NCBI RefSeq assembly: GCF_041925275.1
Contig: NZ_JBHEUZ010000003.1
Coordinates: 62,001-126,000 of the forward strand
Source: Parapedobacter pyrenivorans_A
GTDB lineage: Bacteria; Bacteroidota; Bacteroidia; Sphingobacteriales; Sphingobacteriaceae
Direction of reading: 5' to 3'
Length of the DNA: 64,000 nt
Each line of letters starts with the position of its first letter. Positions within the stretch are counted from its first letter, which is position 1. Shown one piece after another: positions 9,521-18,966 of this stretch. Made by a program: the position numbers and the translations under genes. The notes below the pieces were generated by a model. That model searched no databases and was not told the DNA's origin. It was given only the letters and a program-made list of their open reading frames with translations.

Positions 9521-10999
9521 ATGAAATCAAATTTTAATAGAATATTATTATTCATATTAATGTTCAGTCCTTTTCTTCATGGTTGTTATGGAAAATTGGA
9601 TAGTGAAATGTACGATGCAATTAATCCAAGTATTTTTCCTAAAAACGCCAATGATATCGAAGCATTAGTAACAGCTTGTTATTATCCATTTAGAAATGCA
9701 GAATGGGCTGGACTATATAATAATAGTACTGGTATACAAAATACTGATTTGACCACAGATATATGTATGGAGCAATGGGCTGAAGAAAGATGGTTAATTC
9801 TAAATAATTTAAATTGGAATGCATCGACTCTTCAACTTAGAACCTGGTATTCTAATTACAATCAGTTCAGCAAAATGACAATGAATATTGAAAGAATTTC
9901 AAATGTGCAAATGGATGAAGACTTGAAAGCCCGGTATATTGCTGAAATTAGATGTGCAAGAGGCTGGATGGCATTTATAATGTTTAATTTGTATGGTCCC
10001 ATACCAGTTGCTTCTCTGGACATTTTAGAAAATCCTCTTACAGATGTAGTCATAGAACGTCCTACACAAGAATGGATGGTCAACTATATTGAAACGGAAT
10101 TAACCGAAGCGGCAAAAGTATTACCATATAAATATGGTGCAAATGATTGGGGACGATTTACAAAAGGAATGGCTCAAATGATCCTTTTAAAGTTATACAT
10201 GCACGAAAAAAATTGGTCAAAAGCTGAAACAATAGGAAGAGAGTTGATGAAACCAGAGTATGAATATAGATTAATGGACAATTATTCATCAATATTCACG
10301 CTTGAAAATGAACAAAATAGTGAGATAATTTACGCTACGCCAAATACAATAAAAACAGTACAGACTTATTTGCCCCATGTCCTTCCCACAAACTATCCTG
10401 TAAAGAATGCTAATATCCCAGGATGGAGTGGATTTAGAATTCCATGGTTTTTTTACCATACATTCGAAGTAAAAGATAAACGACTAGAGGTTTTAGTTGG
10501 TGAATATACTGGTACAGATGGAATAACTTATAATGAAGAAAATCCAGGCATATATATGTGGGGAGGGGCTATTCCAGTTAAATATGGTGAGGATCCACAA
10601 GCAACAGGTCATGGGTCTCAAATTGATTGGATTGTTTACCGTTATGCAGATGCAGTTCTTTTATTAGCAGAAGCCATTGCAAATAATAATGGAAACCCAA
10701 CAACTGAAGCAATAGAACTTATAAATATGGTAAGGAGAAGGGCTGGATTAGATGATTTGGAACTTAAAGATTATAATACTTTGAAAAAAATCAATGAATT
10801 AATTTTATTGGAAAGGGGTCATGAATTATGGTTTGAAGGTTGTCGTAGGGAAGACTTGATCAGACATGGAAAATATATCGAATATGCTCGTCAATATAAA
10901 GGGTCTCTTAACGCTCAAGATCATTTTGTTTTATTCCCAATTCCTCAAGAGTACATAAACGAAGGTAAAGGGAAGATTCAACAAAATCCAGGATATTAG
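9521..10999 (+). CDS. SusD/RagB-family outer-membrane lipoprotein
   Basis: This is the surface ligand-binding partner of the preceding SusC-like receptor. It has a lipoprotein signal with Cys at residue 22 (FLHGC), the helical SusD repeats in the middle and the C-terminal hallmark block (VYRYADAVLLLAEAI ... INMVRRRAGL ... LILLERGHELWFEGCRREDL). Length of 492 residues is typical. Spacing to susC is 21 bases, so they are co-transcribed; a hairpin after its stop (11014-11042) should reduce read-through. Confidence 0.92.
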   Translation: MKSNFNRILLFILMFSPFLHGCYGKLDSEMYDAINPSIFPKNANDIEALVTACYYPFRNAEWAGLYNNSTGIQNTDLTTDICMEQWAEERWLILNNLNWNASTLQLRTWYSNYNQFSKMTMNIERISNVQMDEDLKARYIAEIRCARGWMAFIMFNLYGPIPVASLDILENPLTDVVIERPTQEWMVNYIETELTEAAKVLPYKYGANDWGRFTKGMAQMILLKLYMHEKNWSKAETIGRELMKPEYEYRLMDNYSSIFTLENEQNSEIIYATPNTIKTVQTYLPHVLPTNYPVKNANIPGWSGFRIPWFFYHTFEVKDKRLEVLVGEYTGTDGITYNEENPGIYMWGGAIPVKYGEDPQATGHGSQIDWIVYRYADAVLLLAEAIANNNGNPTTEAIELINMVRRRAGLDDLELKDYNTLKKINELILLERGHELWFEGCRREDLIRHGKYIEYARQYKGSLNAQDHFVLFPIPQEYINEGKGKIQQNPGY

Positions 11000-11013
11000 T
11001 TGAATTTTTAAAC

Positions 11014-11042
11014 AAGAGGGAACCTCGTTGAGGTCCCCTCTT
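11014..11042 (+). terminator. Hairpin after susD
   Basis: AAGAGGGAACCTC and GAGGTCCCCTCTT form a 13-bp stem with one mismatch and a 3-base loop. There is no strong T tract, so it may attenuate or stabilise the susCD message. Confidence 0.6.
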
Positions 11043-11118
11043 GAATATATAATTTTATATAATAACCTCTACTCACATATATAGTTATAATTGTTAACGA
11101 TGGATATAAATTATAAAT

Positions 11119-12282
11119 ATGAAAAGGATTACCATAATAATCATTACGTTTTTATCATCTAATATTTGTTTGTTTGGAAATATAATGGGCGATTATTCCA
11201 AGAAGAATGTTGTTTTTATTACAGATTTTTACCATCCACATCAAGATTTTGGTGATAATTTTGATATCATTACACCTTATGCACTTCCTGAGGTTGATTT
11301 GAAAGCTGTTATAATTGATGTAACTGACGAATTTCGAAAGCCAATTAGTTCTTATGGTGATAAAAGGGGTCACTTTATTAACTTGTGGGGAACGGATAAA
11401 GGAGGTCCCAGAGAACCGGGAATAATTCCTTTAATACAGCTAAATTATATTTTTGATAAAAATGTTCAATTTGCAATTGGTCCATTTATTCGAATGCGCA
11501 CGTTTGGGGACAAAATGGATGATATTCCTGTATTTCAGCAAAGTGGAGTAGAATTACTACTATCTATACTTGAAGAATCACAAGATAAAGTTGAGATAGT
11601 AGTAACTGGATCTGCACGGGTACTTGCGGTAGCATATAATAGAAATCCAGATCTCCTTCTAAATAAAATCAACCGGATAAATTTAAGTGCTGGCTCAAGC
11701 TCTTCAAAATTTCAAGAATGGAATGTCATGTTAGACCCATTAGCGATAAATGTTCTTCTTAAGTCAAAACTTCCAATAGTTATTTACCCTTGTGCAACAG
11801 AGAAAGGCCCTTTCGATAAGGGAATCAATAATACTTATTGGAAATTACACAACATGGATTTTATAAAGGATTTAAATTTGAAACTTCAAAACTATATTAG
11901 TTATGCTTACTCGAAATCATGCAGAATTGACTTTTTAAGGGCTATTGATGATACAATTCAAAATTATAAAAAAGATTTATATAATAAATCCCACAGTATT
12001 TGGGAAACCGCAGTTTGGGCACAGGTTACAAACAGAAAATTAATAAAAAATAATTTTGGACAATACAGACTTATCCCTGAAAGCCAAATTGGGGAAATGG
12101 ACAGTGTATTTAAAGAAGTACTTATACCTTGCAACGTAACGGTGGATAAAGATGGTTTGTTTGAATTTGAAAAAACGGGACATAGCAATTTTTTTATTTA
12201 TGAACGTGGAGACCCAATAAAATATGAGCAATGGATGCAAGATGCTTTAAAAGCATTATATCTTTCATTTTTAAAGCCTTGA
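11119..12282 (+). CDS. Secreted nucleoside-hydrolase-like protein
   Basis: A 387-residue protein with an N-terminal hydrophobic signal (ITIIIITFLSSNICLFGN). The core starts VVFITDFYHPHQDFGDNFDI, resembling the Asp-rich N-terminal motif of inosine-uridine-type nucleoside hydrolases, and continues with a family-like block EWNVMLDPLAINVLLKS. The usual DxDxxxDD cluster is rearranged (D..D...D spacing), so calcium binding and catalysis need checking. Export and the position after susCD suggest that it acts on the imported or captured ligand in the periplasm. It could also be a binding protein that lost activity. Confident in fold relation, not in reaction. Confidence 0.65.
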   Translation: MKRITIIIITFLSSNICLFGNIMGDYSKKNVVFITDFYHPHQDFGDNFDIITPYALPEVDLKAVIIDVTDEFRKPISSYGDKRGHFINLWGTDKGGPREPGIIPLIQLNYIFDKNVQFAIGPFIRMRTFGDKMDDIPVFQQSGVELLLSILEESQDKVEIVVTGSARVLAVAYNRNPDLLLNKINRINLSAGSSSSKFQEWNVMLDPLAINVLLKSKLPIVIYPCATEKGPFDKGINNTYWKLHNMDFIKDLNLKLQNYISYAYSKSCRIDFLRAIDDTIQNYKKDLYNKSHSIWETAVWAQVTNRKLIKNNFGQYRLIPESQIGEMDSVFKEVLIPCNVTVDKDGLFEFEKTGHSNFFIYERGDPIKYEQWMQDALKALYLSFLKP

Positions 12283-12348
12283 CCCTTTGATCGGCTCGGG
12301 CATAAAGAATAATACAAGTGTTGGGTTTTATAAGCATTATGCGTTAAA

Positions 12349-13191
12349 ATGGTAAGTAGAGAATTAATAAAGAAAATAATGAACAGAGAGCCTTCTGAAA
12401 GGTGTGGCTTTTGGTTGGGAAACCCACTTCCTGAGACAATAAAAGTTTATTGTGAAAAACTGGGCAAAAATAGTCTCGAAGACATCCAGAAATTTATGGG
12501 TGATGATATCCGCTGGATCACTCCTCAGTATTTCAGTTCTACATACAATCATCCGCTGGAGAAAAAATTACGCCCATGGAAGGAGGCCAATCCTATGGGG
12601 CTTGCCAATGGCCCCCTGTCTCATATCGAAACAGTGGAAGAGGTTGAATTGTATGATTGGCCTCAAACCAAATACCTCGATTTCACCGAGACTATAAACG
12701 GATTGCGTAATATGGGTGATTATTACCGGTTAAGCGGATTTTGGTCTCCTTTTTTTCATGATTTGACGTACATGCTTGGTACTGAAGATCTTTTAATAAA
12801 GATGTACACGCATCCTGAAGTGGTACATGCCATCCTTAATAGGTTGTGTGGATTTTATCTGGATGCTAACGAATTGTTTTACCAACAGGCAGGTAACCTC
12901 ATCGACGCCCATTTTATGGGTAATGATTTTGGTTCACAAAACGACCTGTTAATAAGTCCTGATCTTTTCGAAGAGTTTTGCTTACCTTGGTTAAGAAAAT
13001 TTGCTGATCAGGCACATAGGTACGGATACCATAGCGTATTGCATTGTTGTGGCTCAATCTATCGGATTATCATTCACCTTGCTGATGCTGGAATTGATTG
13101 TATCCACCCTATCCAGGTATTGGCAACGAACATGAATGCCGAATATCTGGCTGAAAATTTTAAAGGCAAGATGGTATTCATGGGTGGGATC
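12349..13191 (+). pseudogene. Uroporphyrinogen-decarboxylase-like (MtaA/CmuA-type) gene, 3' end lost to IS
   Basis: The first 281 residues belong to the URO-D superfamily branch that includes cobamide-dependent methyltransferases rather than haem synthesis (LHCCGSIYRIIIHLADAGID and a following MVFMGGI). The family has about 340-380 residues; here codons stop matching after GGI at 13191, exactly where the IS3-family terminus begins, and 12 foreign codons follow to a stop at 13227. The missing C-terminal strand-helix units should make it inactive. It lies 66 bases behind the nucleoside-hydrolase-like gene and probably belonged to the same operon. Confidence 0.75.
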
Positions 13192-13262
13192 ATAATTCCC
13201 CCCAATCATTGGACAGATTTTTCATAAACTAAGTAAGATATTTCCGGTATCCCACCCACCAA

Positions 13263-13306
13263 CATTAACCTAACCTGCCTGCGCGGCGAGCGCCCGCCGG
13301 AGGCAC
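13263..13306 (-). repeat. GC-rich palindromic repeat, copy 1
   Basis: Lies just behind orfB of the IS3-family element. Read on the minus strand, bases 13306-13271 match 18839-18874 in 35 of 36 positions, and similarity continues weakly for about 8 bases. It contains an internal stem CGGCG/CGCCG. Two unrelated transposase genes carry it at their 3' ends, so it looks like a REP-type repeat rather than part of either IS. Confidence 0.6.
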
Positions 13307-13321
13307 CTGTTTTCCTCTGCT

Positions 13322-14185
13322 TCATGCCACCTCCTTTTGTTTGAGGCTCTGGTAGACCTCACCGGGGATTTCATCTTCCAGGCTTTGGTGCCTCCTTTGG
13401 TTGTTGTAATACCCGAAATACGTTTGCAGACCTTGGTAACAGGCCAACCCATCGGCAGCCGGGAACAGGTATACATGTTCGTATTTGACACTCCGCCACA
13501 ACCGTTCGATGAAAATATTGTCAATCGCCCGGCCCTTGCCGTCCATGCTTAGCCGGATGCCGTTTCCGGTCACCCAGTTGCAGAATTCGTGGGCGGTGAA
13601 CTGACTTCCCTGGTCGGTGTTGAGTATTTCGGGGGTACCGTGTTCCCCGATTGCCGCCTCCAGCGTATCCCGGCACCATCCGGAGGTCATCGTGTTGGAC
13701 AGTGACCAGCCCACAACATAGCGGCTGTATACATCAATGATGGCGCACAGATACAGGTAACCGCCCTGTACCGGAATATAGGTGATATCCATGGCCCATA
13801 CCTGATTCACGCGGGTGATATTCAGACCCCGTAACAAATACTTGTATATCCGGTGCCCCTTACCTTTGCCCCGTTTGGATGTGTTCGGCTTCGGGCCCAT
13901 GGCCGACAGCCCCATGATCCCGTACAACCGCTCGATGCGCTTGGGATTGACCCGGTAGCCCTTGTCCCTGCGCAACCAGGTGGTCATCCGGGGAACGCCT
14001 AGCCAGGGGTGCTGCAGGTATTCCTCATCGATCAACCGCATCAACTCCAGGTTCAGCGAGCTTTCCCCGACAGGTTGATAGTAAAAACTGCTCCGGGATA
14101 CCGATACCAATTCGCACTGGCGGGCTATGCTCAGCCCGTCTGCCTTGCCAACGTGCGCCTTCCGTTGTGCTGGTGTCTCTTTCAT
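13322..14185 (-). CDS. IS3-family transposase OrfB (DDE integrase domain)
   Basis: 287 residues with an HTH_21 region, then an rve integrase core. Catalytic triad: Asp of WAMDITYIP, Asp of ILNTDQGSQF and Glu of NIFIERLWRSVKYE with spacing typical of IS3. The start overlaps the end of orfA by four bases (ATGA). In this family OrfAB is usually made by -1 frameshifting; the region upstream holds an A-rich run (TTTTTTAAAGAAA) that could serve. All catalytic residues are present, so the enzyme may be active although its IS end is broken by IS21. Confidence 0.93.
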   Translation of the reverse strand: MKETPAQRKAHVGKADGLSIARQCELVSVSRSSFYYQPVGESSLNLELMRLIDEEYLQHPWLGVPRMTTWLRRDKGYRVNPKRIERLYGIMGLSAMGPKPNTSKRGKGKGHRIYKYLLRGLNITRVNQVWAMDITYIPVQGGYLYLCAIIDVYSRYVVGWSLSNTMTSGWCRDTLEAAIGEHGTPEILNTDQGSQFTAHEFCNWVTGNGIRLSMDGKGRAIDNIFIERLWRSVKYEHVYLFPAADGLACYQGLQTYFGYYNNQRRHQSLEDEIPGEVYQSLKQKEVA

Positions 14186-14457
14186 GACAAGGCTTTCTTT
14201 AAAAAATCAATCTCCATCTTCTGTTGGCCGATCGTCTTCAGGTATTGCTCCTCACGCTCCTGAGCCTCGCTCTTGGCGTCCTTGACCGGACGATCAAAGA
14301 CCGCAGGGGCCTGCTTCAAAAATTGAGACTTCCACGTCGTGATCTGCGTGGGGTGGATCCCGTGCTTCTGACCCAGCTCCTGGATCGTCACACGCTCCGA
14401 TAAAGCTTCCAATACTACCTTCGTCTTGAAAGCTGATGTGAACTTTCGCCTACTCAT
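14182..14457 (-). CDS. IS3-family transposase OrfA (helix-turn-helix)
   Basis: 91 residues starting MSRRKFTSAFKTKVVLEAL, the standard HTH_Tnp_1 domain, then a leucine-rich coiled coil (EEQYLKTIGQQKMEIDFLKK) used for dimerisation. It binds the IS ends and supplies the N-terminal half of OrfAB. Stop and orfB start overlap as ATGA. Confidence 0.92.
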   Translation of the reverse strand: MSRRKFTSAFKTKVVLEALSERVTIQELGQKHGIHPTQITTWKSQFLKQAPAVFDRPVKDAKSEAQEREEQYLKTIGQQKMEIDFLKKALS

Positions 14458-14522
14458 AATACAACAAATTTAATCTAAAAATCTAACTTAAACTGCTGTC
14501 CTGTTTTCGTGTCTGCACCGAT

Positions 14523-14787
14523 GTAAAGTGACCCACCATTCTTAAGTTATTTGACCCATCTAAACTTCGGGAATAAAAGCGCCGAAAGAGTTAATATTCC
14601 GTATTAACTAAAAAGTAAATACTGTTTAACCGGGCGTGGGTATTACCGGACCAATGCTTCCTTACTGACATTCCGGCGTAAAGTGACCCACCCGTTATTC
14701 TTAAGTAAAGTGACCCACCAATGCAGGTTTCCCCGCCGGGGGCTTCCATAGGTTGGCGTACCTTATTCTTACGTAAAGTGACCCACC
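14523..14787 (+). repeat. IS21 left-end transposase-binding repeats; rest of 14458-14870 gene-free
   Basis: GTAAAGTGACCCACC occurs at 14523-14537, 14678-14692, 14705-14719 and 14773-14787; a related TATTTGACCCATCT lies at 14548. IS21-family elements carry multiple terminal copies of the IstA-binding sequence, and this explains the 413-base gene-free stretch. Confidence 0.8.
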
Positions 14788-15371
14788 CCCGTGATATCAT
14801 CGATGGTTTTGGCAGACGATCCCTTATTTAGCCGTTTCATTAAACGCGATAAACAAAGGATTGTACGCCCATGAGCAGGAAACCATTAGCAATGAGCAGA
14901 ATCAGACAGGTACTCGGTCTGTACCAGAACAATAGGACCATCCGGGAGATTGCGCGTATCACGGGCATCAGCCGCAACTCGGTGCGCAAGTACATCCGCG
15001 AGTACGGGGAATGTGAAGATATCACGGCCATTGACGATACGGCGCTGGGCAGCATCGTCCATCCCGCCGAGGCGGGGTCATTCAACAGTGAGCGGCACGT
15101 GGCGCTGGTGGAGCACTTCGGGAAAGAGAAAAGCCATCTGGTGAAACGGCGCGGCAACAAGCAGGTGATCTGGGAGGAATACCGCCTGGCACACCCCGAC
15201 GGCTACAGCTATAGCCAGTACTGCCTGCTGTGGCGGCAGTACCTGAAGGGGATGGAGATCTCCCTTCCGCAGCATTACGGTCCCGGGGAGGTGGCCGAGA
15301 TCGACTTTGCGGGCAGCAAACTGGGTTACGTGGACACGGAAACCGGCGAGGTGGTGGACTGTGATATCTTC

Positions 15372-15379
15372 CTTGGGGT
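15372..15379 (+). repeat. Target-site duplication of IS66, left copy
   Basis: CTTGGGGT immediately before the IS66 end; the same eight bases follow the other end at 17739-17746. Eight bases is the usual IS66 duplication. Confidence 0.85.
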
Positions 15380-15395
15380 GTATCCGCCCTATGAA

Positions 15396-16964
15396 CTACA
15401 TGTTTGATTCCTGGAGTTTTCTTTTATAATTCTGCGGATAGAGGTCTTTCAGGTTCTTGTGGTTTATGGCCATGATGTTTTCCAGCGTGTATTTCAGCCA
15501 CTGGAAGGGATTCGCTTCGTGTTTTTTGCAGATGGCGAAGAATGAATAGATCATGGCGGCGCGTTGTGCCGCTTCATGGCTGCCGGCGAAGAGGTAGTTC
15601 TTCCGGCCGAGGGCAACAGGTCTTATTGCATTCTCGCATAGGTTATTGTCTATCTGCAGGTTCCCGTCATACAGGTAAGCCGATAGCGCATCCCACCTGG
15701 CATAGGCATAAGCCATGGCCTTGCCGATCTGGCTTTTGGGCAGGGTGGATTTTATTTCTTTAAAGATCCATTTACCCAATTCGTTGATTACCGGCAGCGA
15801 GTCGGTTAACCGGAGTTCCTTGATCTGATCGGCAGCCAACTTTTCCTCCCGGGCCTGTCTTTCTACGGCATACAGTTGCTGTATCATAAGAAGCGCTTTC
15901 TCTGCTCTGGGCCTGTCATTATCCAGAGCACGCTCAAACTCACGCCGCGCATGTGCCCAGCAGGCCAGGTGCGTGACATCCTTTTTGCGGCCATATTTCT
16001 CATAGACGGCATACCCATCGGTTTGCAGATAACCTTTGAAGGTATCCAGCAGCTTCTTTGCGGCCACCTGTCCGCGCGTGGGCTGGTAGTCAAACAATAC
16101 CGTCCCGTCCAATGGGGCATGGTATACCCAATAATATCCTTGGTGGGCGGCGCCTTTCTTATCGCTGTCCAATACTTTTATCGGGGTCTCGTCAACCTGT
16201 AAATATCCTTTTGATTTCGTGTCGAAGATGAGCTGTTCGTACAGCGGGTGCAGTTTGATCAGTGCCTCCTTTGTCCAGCCTTCGATGGTCGAGGAAGGTA
16301 TCCGGATGTTTTCCCGGGTGAAGATCTGTTTCTGGCGGTACAATGGCAGGTGGTCCATGTATTTTCCGGTCAGGATCATCGCCAGCAGGCCGGCTCCCGG
16401 TATCCCTTTGTCGATGACCCGCTCAGGGAGCTCACCGATCCGTACACCGTCGCCGTTTTTAGCAGCATATTTATAACGGATATAGCGTTTGATATAGAAC
16501 TTTGCCGGCTCGCATTCAAGTTCTTCGGTCACCTCTTTCCCGATGCACACCATATCCGATAGGTCGCCTTCGGGGTGGATCTCGATCTCTTGGACAGGAA
16601 GGTGTTCCGGCAGTTTTGCACGCCCTTTGTGGTTTGGACGTTTACGGATATATTCGATCTTTTCCTTTACTTCTTCCTGCTGCTGTTCCACTTCAGAGGG
16701 TGCAGCATCGAAAGGCAGGCTCATCTGGGCCGGGTCGCCTTCAAAGCGTTCGCGGCTCTGGCCGAACTGCATGCGCTGCAGCATTTCTACACGGGCCCTG
16801 AGCTGGTCACGTTCCCGGGTGAGGGAATCGATCTTTTCATCCTTGTGGGCGGAGTCCTGCGTTAGGGAATCGACCATCCGTTGCTGCTCGGCAAGAGCCC
16901 GGTCACGGCTGGAAATAACCTTTAAAAGGTCTTCTTTTGACAGGTTTTCCAGTGCCGCTTGCAT
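15396..16964 (-). CDS. tnpC: IS66-family transposase TnpC
   Basis: 522 residues: N-terminal leucine-zipper coiled coil (about 1-70), zinc-finger-like region, then the DDE core with Asp in YLQVDETPIKVL, Asp in YLQTDGYAVY and Glu in DNNLCENAIRP, and a C-terminal IS66 domain (GRKNYLFAGSHEAAQRAA). Length and order are as in intact IS66 elements. Its stop lies 16 bases inside the IS end. Confidence 0.93.
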   Translation of the reverse strand: MQAALENLSKEDLLKVISSRDRALAEQQRMVDSLTQDSAHKDEKIDSLTRERDQLRARVEMLQRMQFGQSRERFEGDPAQMSLPFDAAPSEVEQQQEEVKEKIEYIRKRPNHKGRAKLPEHLPVQEIEIHPEGDLSDMVCIGKEVTEELECEPAKFYIKRYIRYKYAAKNGDGVRIGELPERVIDKGIPGAGLLAMILTGKYMDHLPLYRQKQIFTRENIRIPSSTIEGWTKEALIKLHPLYEQLIFDTKSKGYLQVDETPIKVLDSDKKGAAHQGYYWVYHAPLDGTVLFDYQPTRGQVAAKKLLDTFKGYLQTDGYAVYEKYGRKKDVTHLACWAHARREFERALDNDRPRAEKALLMIQQLYAVERQAREEKLAADQIKELRLTDSLPVINELGKWIFKEIKSTLPKSQIGKAMAYAYARWDALSAYLYDGNLQIDNNLCENAIRPVALGRKNYLFAGSHEAAQRAAMIYSFFAICKKHEANPFQWLKYTLENIMAINHKNLKDLYPQNYKRKLQESNM

Positions 16965-17024
16965 GGCATAAAAATACAGATAACCGGCGGGGTTTGCAAG
17001 TGAAAAACAATGTTTACAGCTATT

Positions 17025-17378
17025 TCATACCACTTTTTTAAGTGAGAACCGGTGCCGCCTGCGGCTCTTCTCCACAACGATCCCCTCAACCATCAGCACC
17101 AGTTCGCTCCAGTCGATCTCACCGTGCTTTCCACTGCTTTGCGGTAGCGGAAAGGTGCCGCCCTCCAGCCTTTTGTAATACAGCACAAACCCGCCGTGCT
17201 CCCAGTGCAGCAGTTTCATGTGGGTGCGCCGACGGTTCAGAAAGACGAACACATCCCCGCCTGTGGCCCCACGGCCTAAACCGGTGGACACCAGCCCGCA
17301 GAGCCCGTCAAATGATTTACGCATGTCACAATGGCCACCGTACAGGTAATAACGGTGCGAGGAACCCAAACTGAACAT
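17025..17378 (-). CDS. tnpB: IS66 accessory protein TnpB
   Basis: 117-residue IS66 Orf2-like protein (YLYGGHCDMRKSFDGLCGLV; GGDVFVFLNRRRTHMKLLHW). It is required for IS66 movement but its biochemical role is unclear. Its ATG overlaps the stop of tnpA by one base (TGATG), so translation is probably coupled. Confidence 0.92.
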   Translation of the reverse strand: MFSLGSSHRYYLYGGHCDMRKSFDGLCGLVSTGLGRGATGGDVFVFLNRRRTHMKLLHWEHGGFVLYYKRLEGGTFPLPQSSGKHGEIDWSELVLMVEGIVVEKSRRRHRFSLKKVV

Positions 17379-17671
17379 CAGCCAAGGGCAATCAGCCTGG
17401 ACAATAATCCCAGGTCGGCAGACGGGACTTCCAGCCGTACGCCGTTGGGATAAATAACGGATAAAACAGCATGGCCCGATGGCCCCGAGGAGCCCATCGG
17501 GATAAAACGGCCTCCTCCGTCCGATTGGTCTTCTTTAAACCGGGCAATCCAGTAACCAAACTTGGAAAGGGTGACACCATGCTGCTGGCAGAATTCATTC
17601 CGGGTCAATCCGCTCTCGCGCCACTGGCGGACAAGGGTGAACATGTAGTCTCTACGCTCTTTCATAATCAT
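17378..17671 (-). CDS. tnpA: IS66 accessory protein TnpA
   Basis: 97-residue helix-turn-helix protein (GLTRNEFCQQHGVTLSKFGY) of the IS66 Orf1 group. It is the first gene of the IS66 operon, overlapping tnpB by one base. A second ATG two codons in (MIM) is an equal start. Confidence 0.88.
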   Translation of the reverse strand: MIMKERRDYMFTLVRQWRESGLTRNEFCQQHGVTLSKFGYWIARFKEDQSDGGGRFIPMGSSGPSGHAVLSVIYPNGVRLEVPSADLGLLSRLIALG

Positions 17672-17738
17672 ATTATTTTGGGCGTAAAGCTACGGGCACT
17701 CAGTTAATCAGGAAATATGTACTTGGTAGGGCGGATAC

Positions 17739-17746
17739 CTTGGGGT
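17739..17746 (+). repeat. Target-site duplication of IS66, right copy
   Basis: CTTGGGGT directly after the IS66 right end, identical to 15372-15379; the following G restores the istA frame. Confidence 0.85.
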
Positions 17747-18838
17747 GATGGTCTTCTCCGGGCTTGTGTTCTGCCGGGCGGTGCTGACCCAGCAGTTTCC
17801 CGAAGTAGCCGCTTGCATCGGCCGGATGCTGGCCGCATTCGGCGGTGTGCCCACGGGCTATATCATCTGCGACAACATGGCCACGCTGGTCAAAAAAGCC
17901 GGCCGGGAGGAACCCGTGCTCACGGATGCCTGCGAGCAGATGGCCGAACATTACGGTACATGCTTTTCCCCCACGCGCCCGTACGAGCCCAAGGACAAGC
18001 CGTATATCGAACGCAGCGTATCGATCGCCTACGACCGCATCTACACGCCGCTGCGCCACCGGGCCTTCCGCAGCCTTGCCGAACTCAATGCGGCCATCAC
18101 CGCACAGGTGGAAAAGCTCAACGCCAGGCCGTTCCGTAAGTCGCCCCTGAGCCGCAGGCAGCTGTTCACCGAACACGAACGGCCATTGCTCAGACCGATG
18201 CCCGCTTCCCTGTTCACCCCGCGCCTGCTGCGCATGGCAACGGTGGGAAAGAACAACCATGTGTACATCATCCACGAGACCAGCAAAGTGATGTACCATT
18301 ACAGCGTGCCCTGGCAGTACATCGGCCAGCGCGTGCGGATCTATTACGATCCTAATACGGTTGAGGTCTACCTGGATGACCTGACGCGCCAGCGCATAGC
18401 CGTGCACCGCAGGGAGGGCACGGCGATCTATACCACGGTCGGGGAACACGTCCCACCGTCGCACCGGGCCATCGTGGCCCAAAGGGGATGGACCAACGAC
18501 TATTTCTACCGGATAGCCGATGCCATCGGCCCCTGCACACGGCTGGCCATCGAGCGTATCATCGCCCGGTACCCGAACCGCACGCAGGCCTACCGCACCT
18601 GCATCGCCCTGGTCAAGCTCAACCAGAAGGATGGTTTCTCGGGCCGGTTGGAAGCGGCGTGCAGGCGGCTGGAATACGTGGAAAAGCCCTCGCTGAATAT
18701 GGTGAAGAACATATTGGCCAAAGGGCTGGACAGGGCACCGGCCGACCTGTTCTCAGAGCAGGGGGACAAACCCGTCCAGCCCCCGCACGGCAATATCAGG
18801 GGGAAGGATGCCTACCGGTGACCACATCGGAGACGGCC

Positions 18839-18883
18839 GTGCCTCCGGCGGGCGCTCGCCGCGCGGGCAGGTTATGGTTGATG
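18839..18883 (+). repeat. GC-rich palindromic repeat, copy 2
   Basis: Located in the 145-base gap between istA and istB, which usually overlap or nearly touch in IS21 elements. Its first 36 bases are the inverted match of 13306-13271 (one mismatch). It was probably acquired by this IS and could act as a hairpin between the two genes. Confidence 0.6.
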
Positions 18884-18966
18884 GCCCGGGGTGGCGGCAT
18901 TTTATTGATAAATGGCACCGGTAAATAATCAATGGATTACATGTTAAACAATAAAACAGCAATGCA

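Larger units (their letters stand above)
13192..14509 (-). mobile_element. IS3-family element (remaining tip at 19813-19823 beyond the nested IS21)
   Basis: Ends: the left terminus starts ATAATTCCCCCC at 13192; the other terminus, after removing IS21, is the complement ending at 19823 with the same 12 bases. Both ends carry GGACAG some 18-20 bases in, a usual IS3-family terminal feature. Reconstructed length is about 1329 bp. It encodes overlapping orfA and orfB on the minus strand. The bases outside the two ends do not match (no 3-4 bp duplication) and belong to different genes, a URO-D-like gene on the left and a recombinase on the right. Confidence 0.75.
15380..17738 (-). mobile_element. 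IS66-family element, complete (2359 bp)
   Basis: Imperfect terminal inverted repeats start GTATCCGCCC on both ends (15380 and, on the complement, 17738) and continue with matches such as the shared TACAT. Genes tnpA, tnpB and tnpC are in the usual order on the minus strand and look intact. The insertion split istA. Confidence 0.88.
14871..18821 (+). pseudogene. istA: istA transposase interrupted by IS66
   Basis: The gene reads 14871-15379, is broken by the IS66 element, and resumes at 17747-18821. Joining codon GT (15378-15379) to G (17747) gives an unbroken 527-residue IstA with CDIFLGVMVFSGLVF across the seam, so removal of IS66 and one 8-bp repeat would restore the gene. N-terminal helix-turn-helix (NRTIREIARITGISRNSVRK), then a DDE core (EIDFAGSKLGYVD; ICDNMATLV; EPKDKPYIERSV) and C-terminal beta-barrel. 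Needs IstB. Interrupted, hence inactive now. Confidence 0.88.

Noticed and set aside
14523..14787. Repeated GTAAAGTGACCCACC as a CRISPR array
   Set aside because: Spacing is irregular and the copies sit at an IS21 end next to istA; they are transposase-binding repeats.
16543..16971. Plus-strand frames opposite IS66 tnpC
   Set aside because: No start context or family; tnpC on the minus strand has all catalytic motifs.
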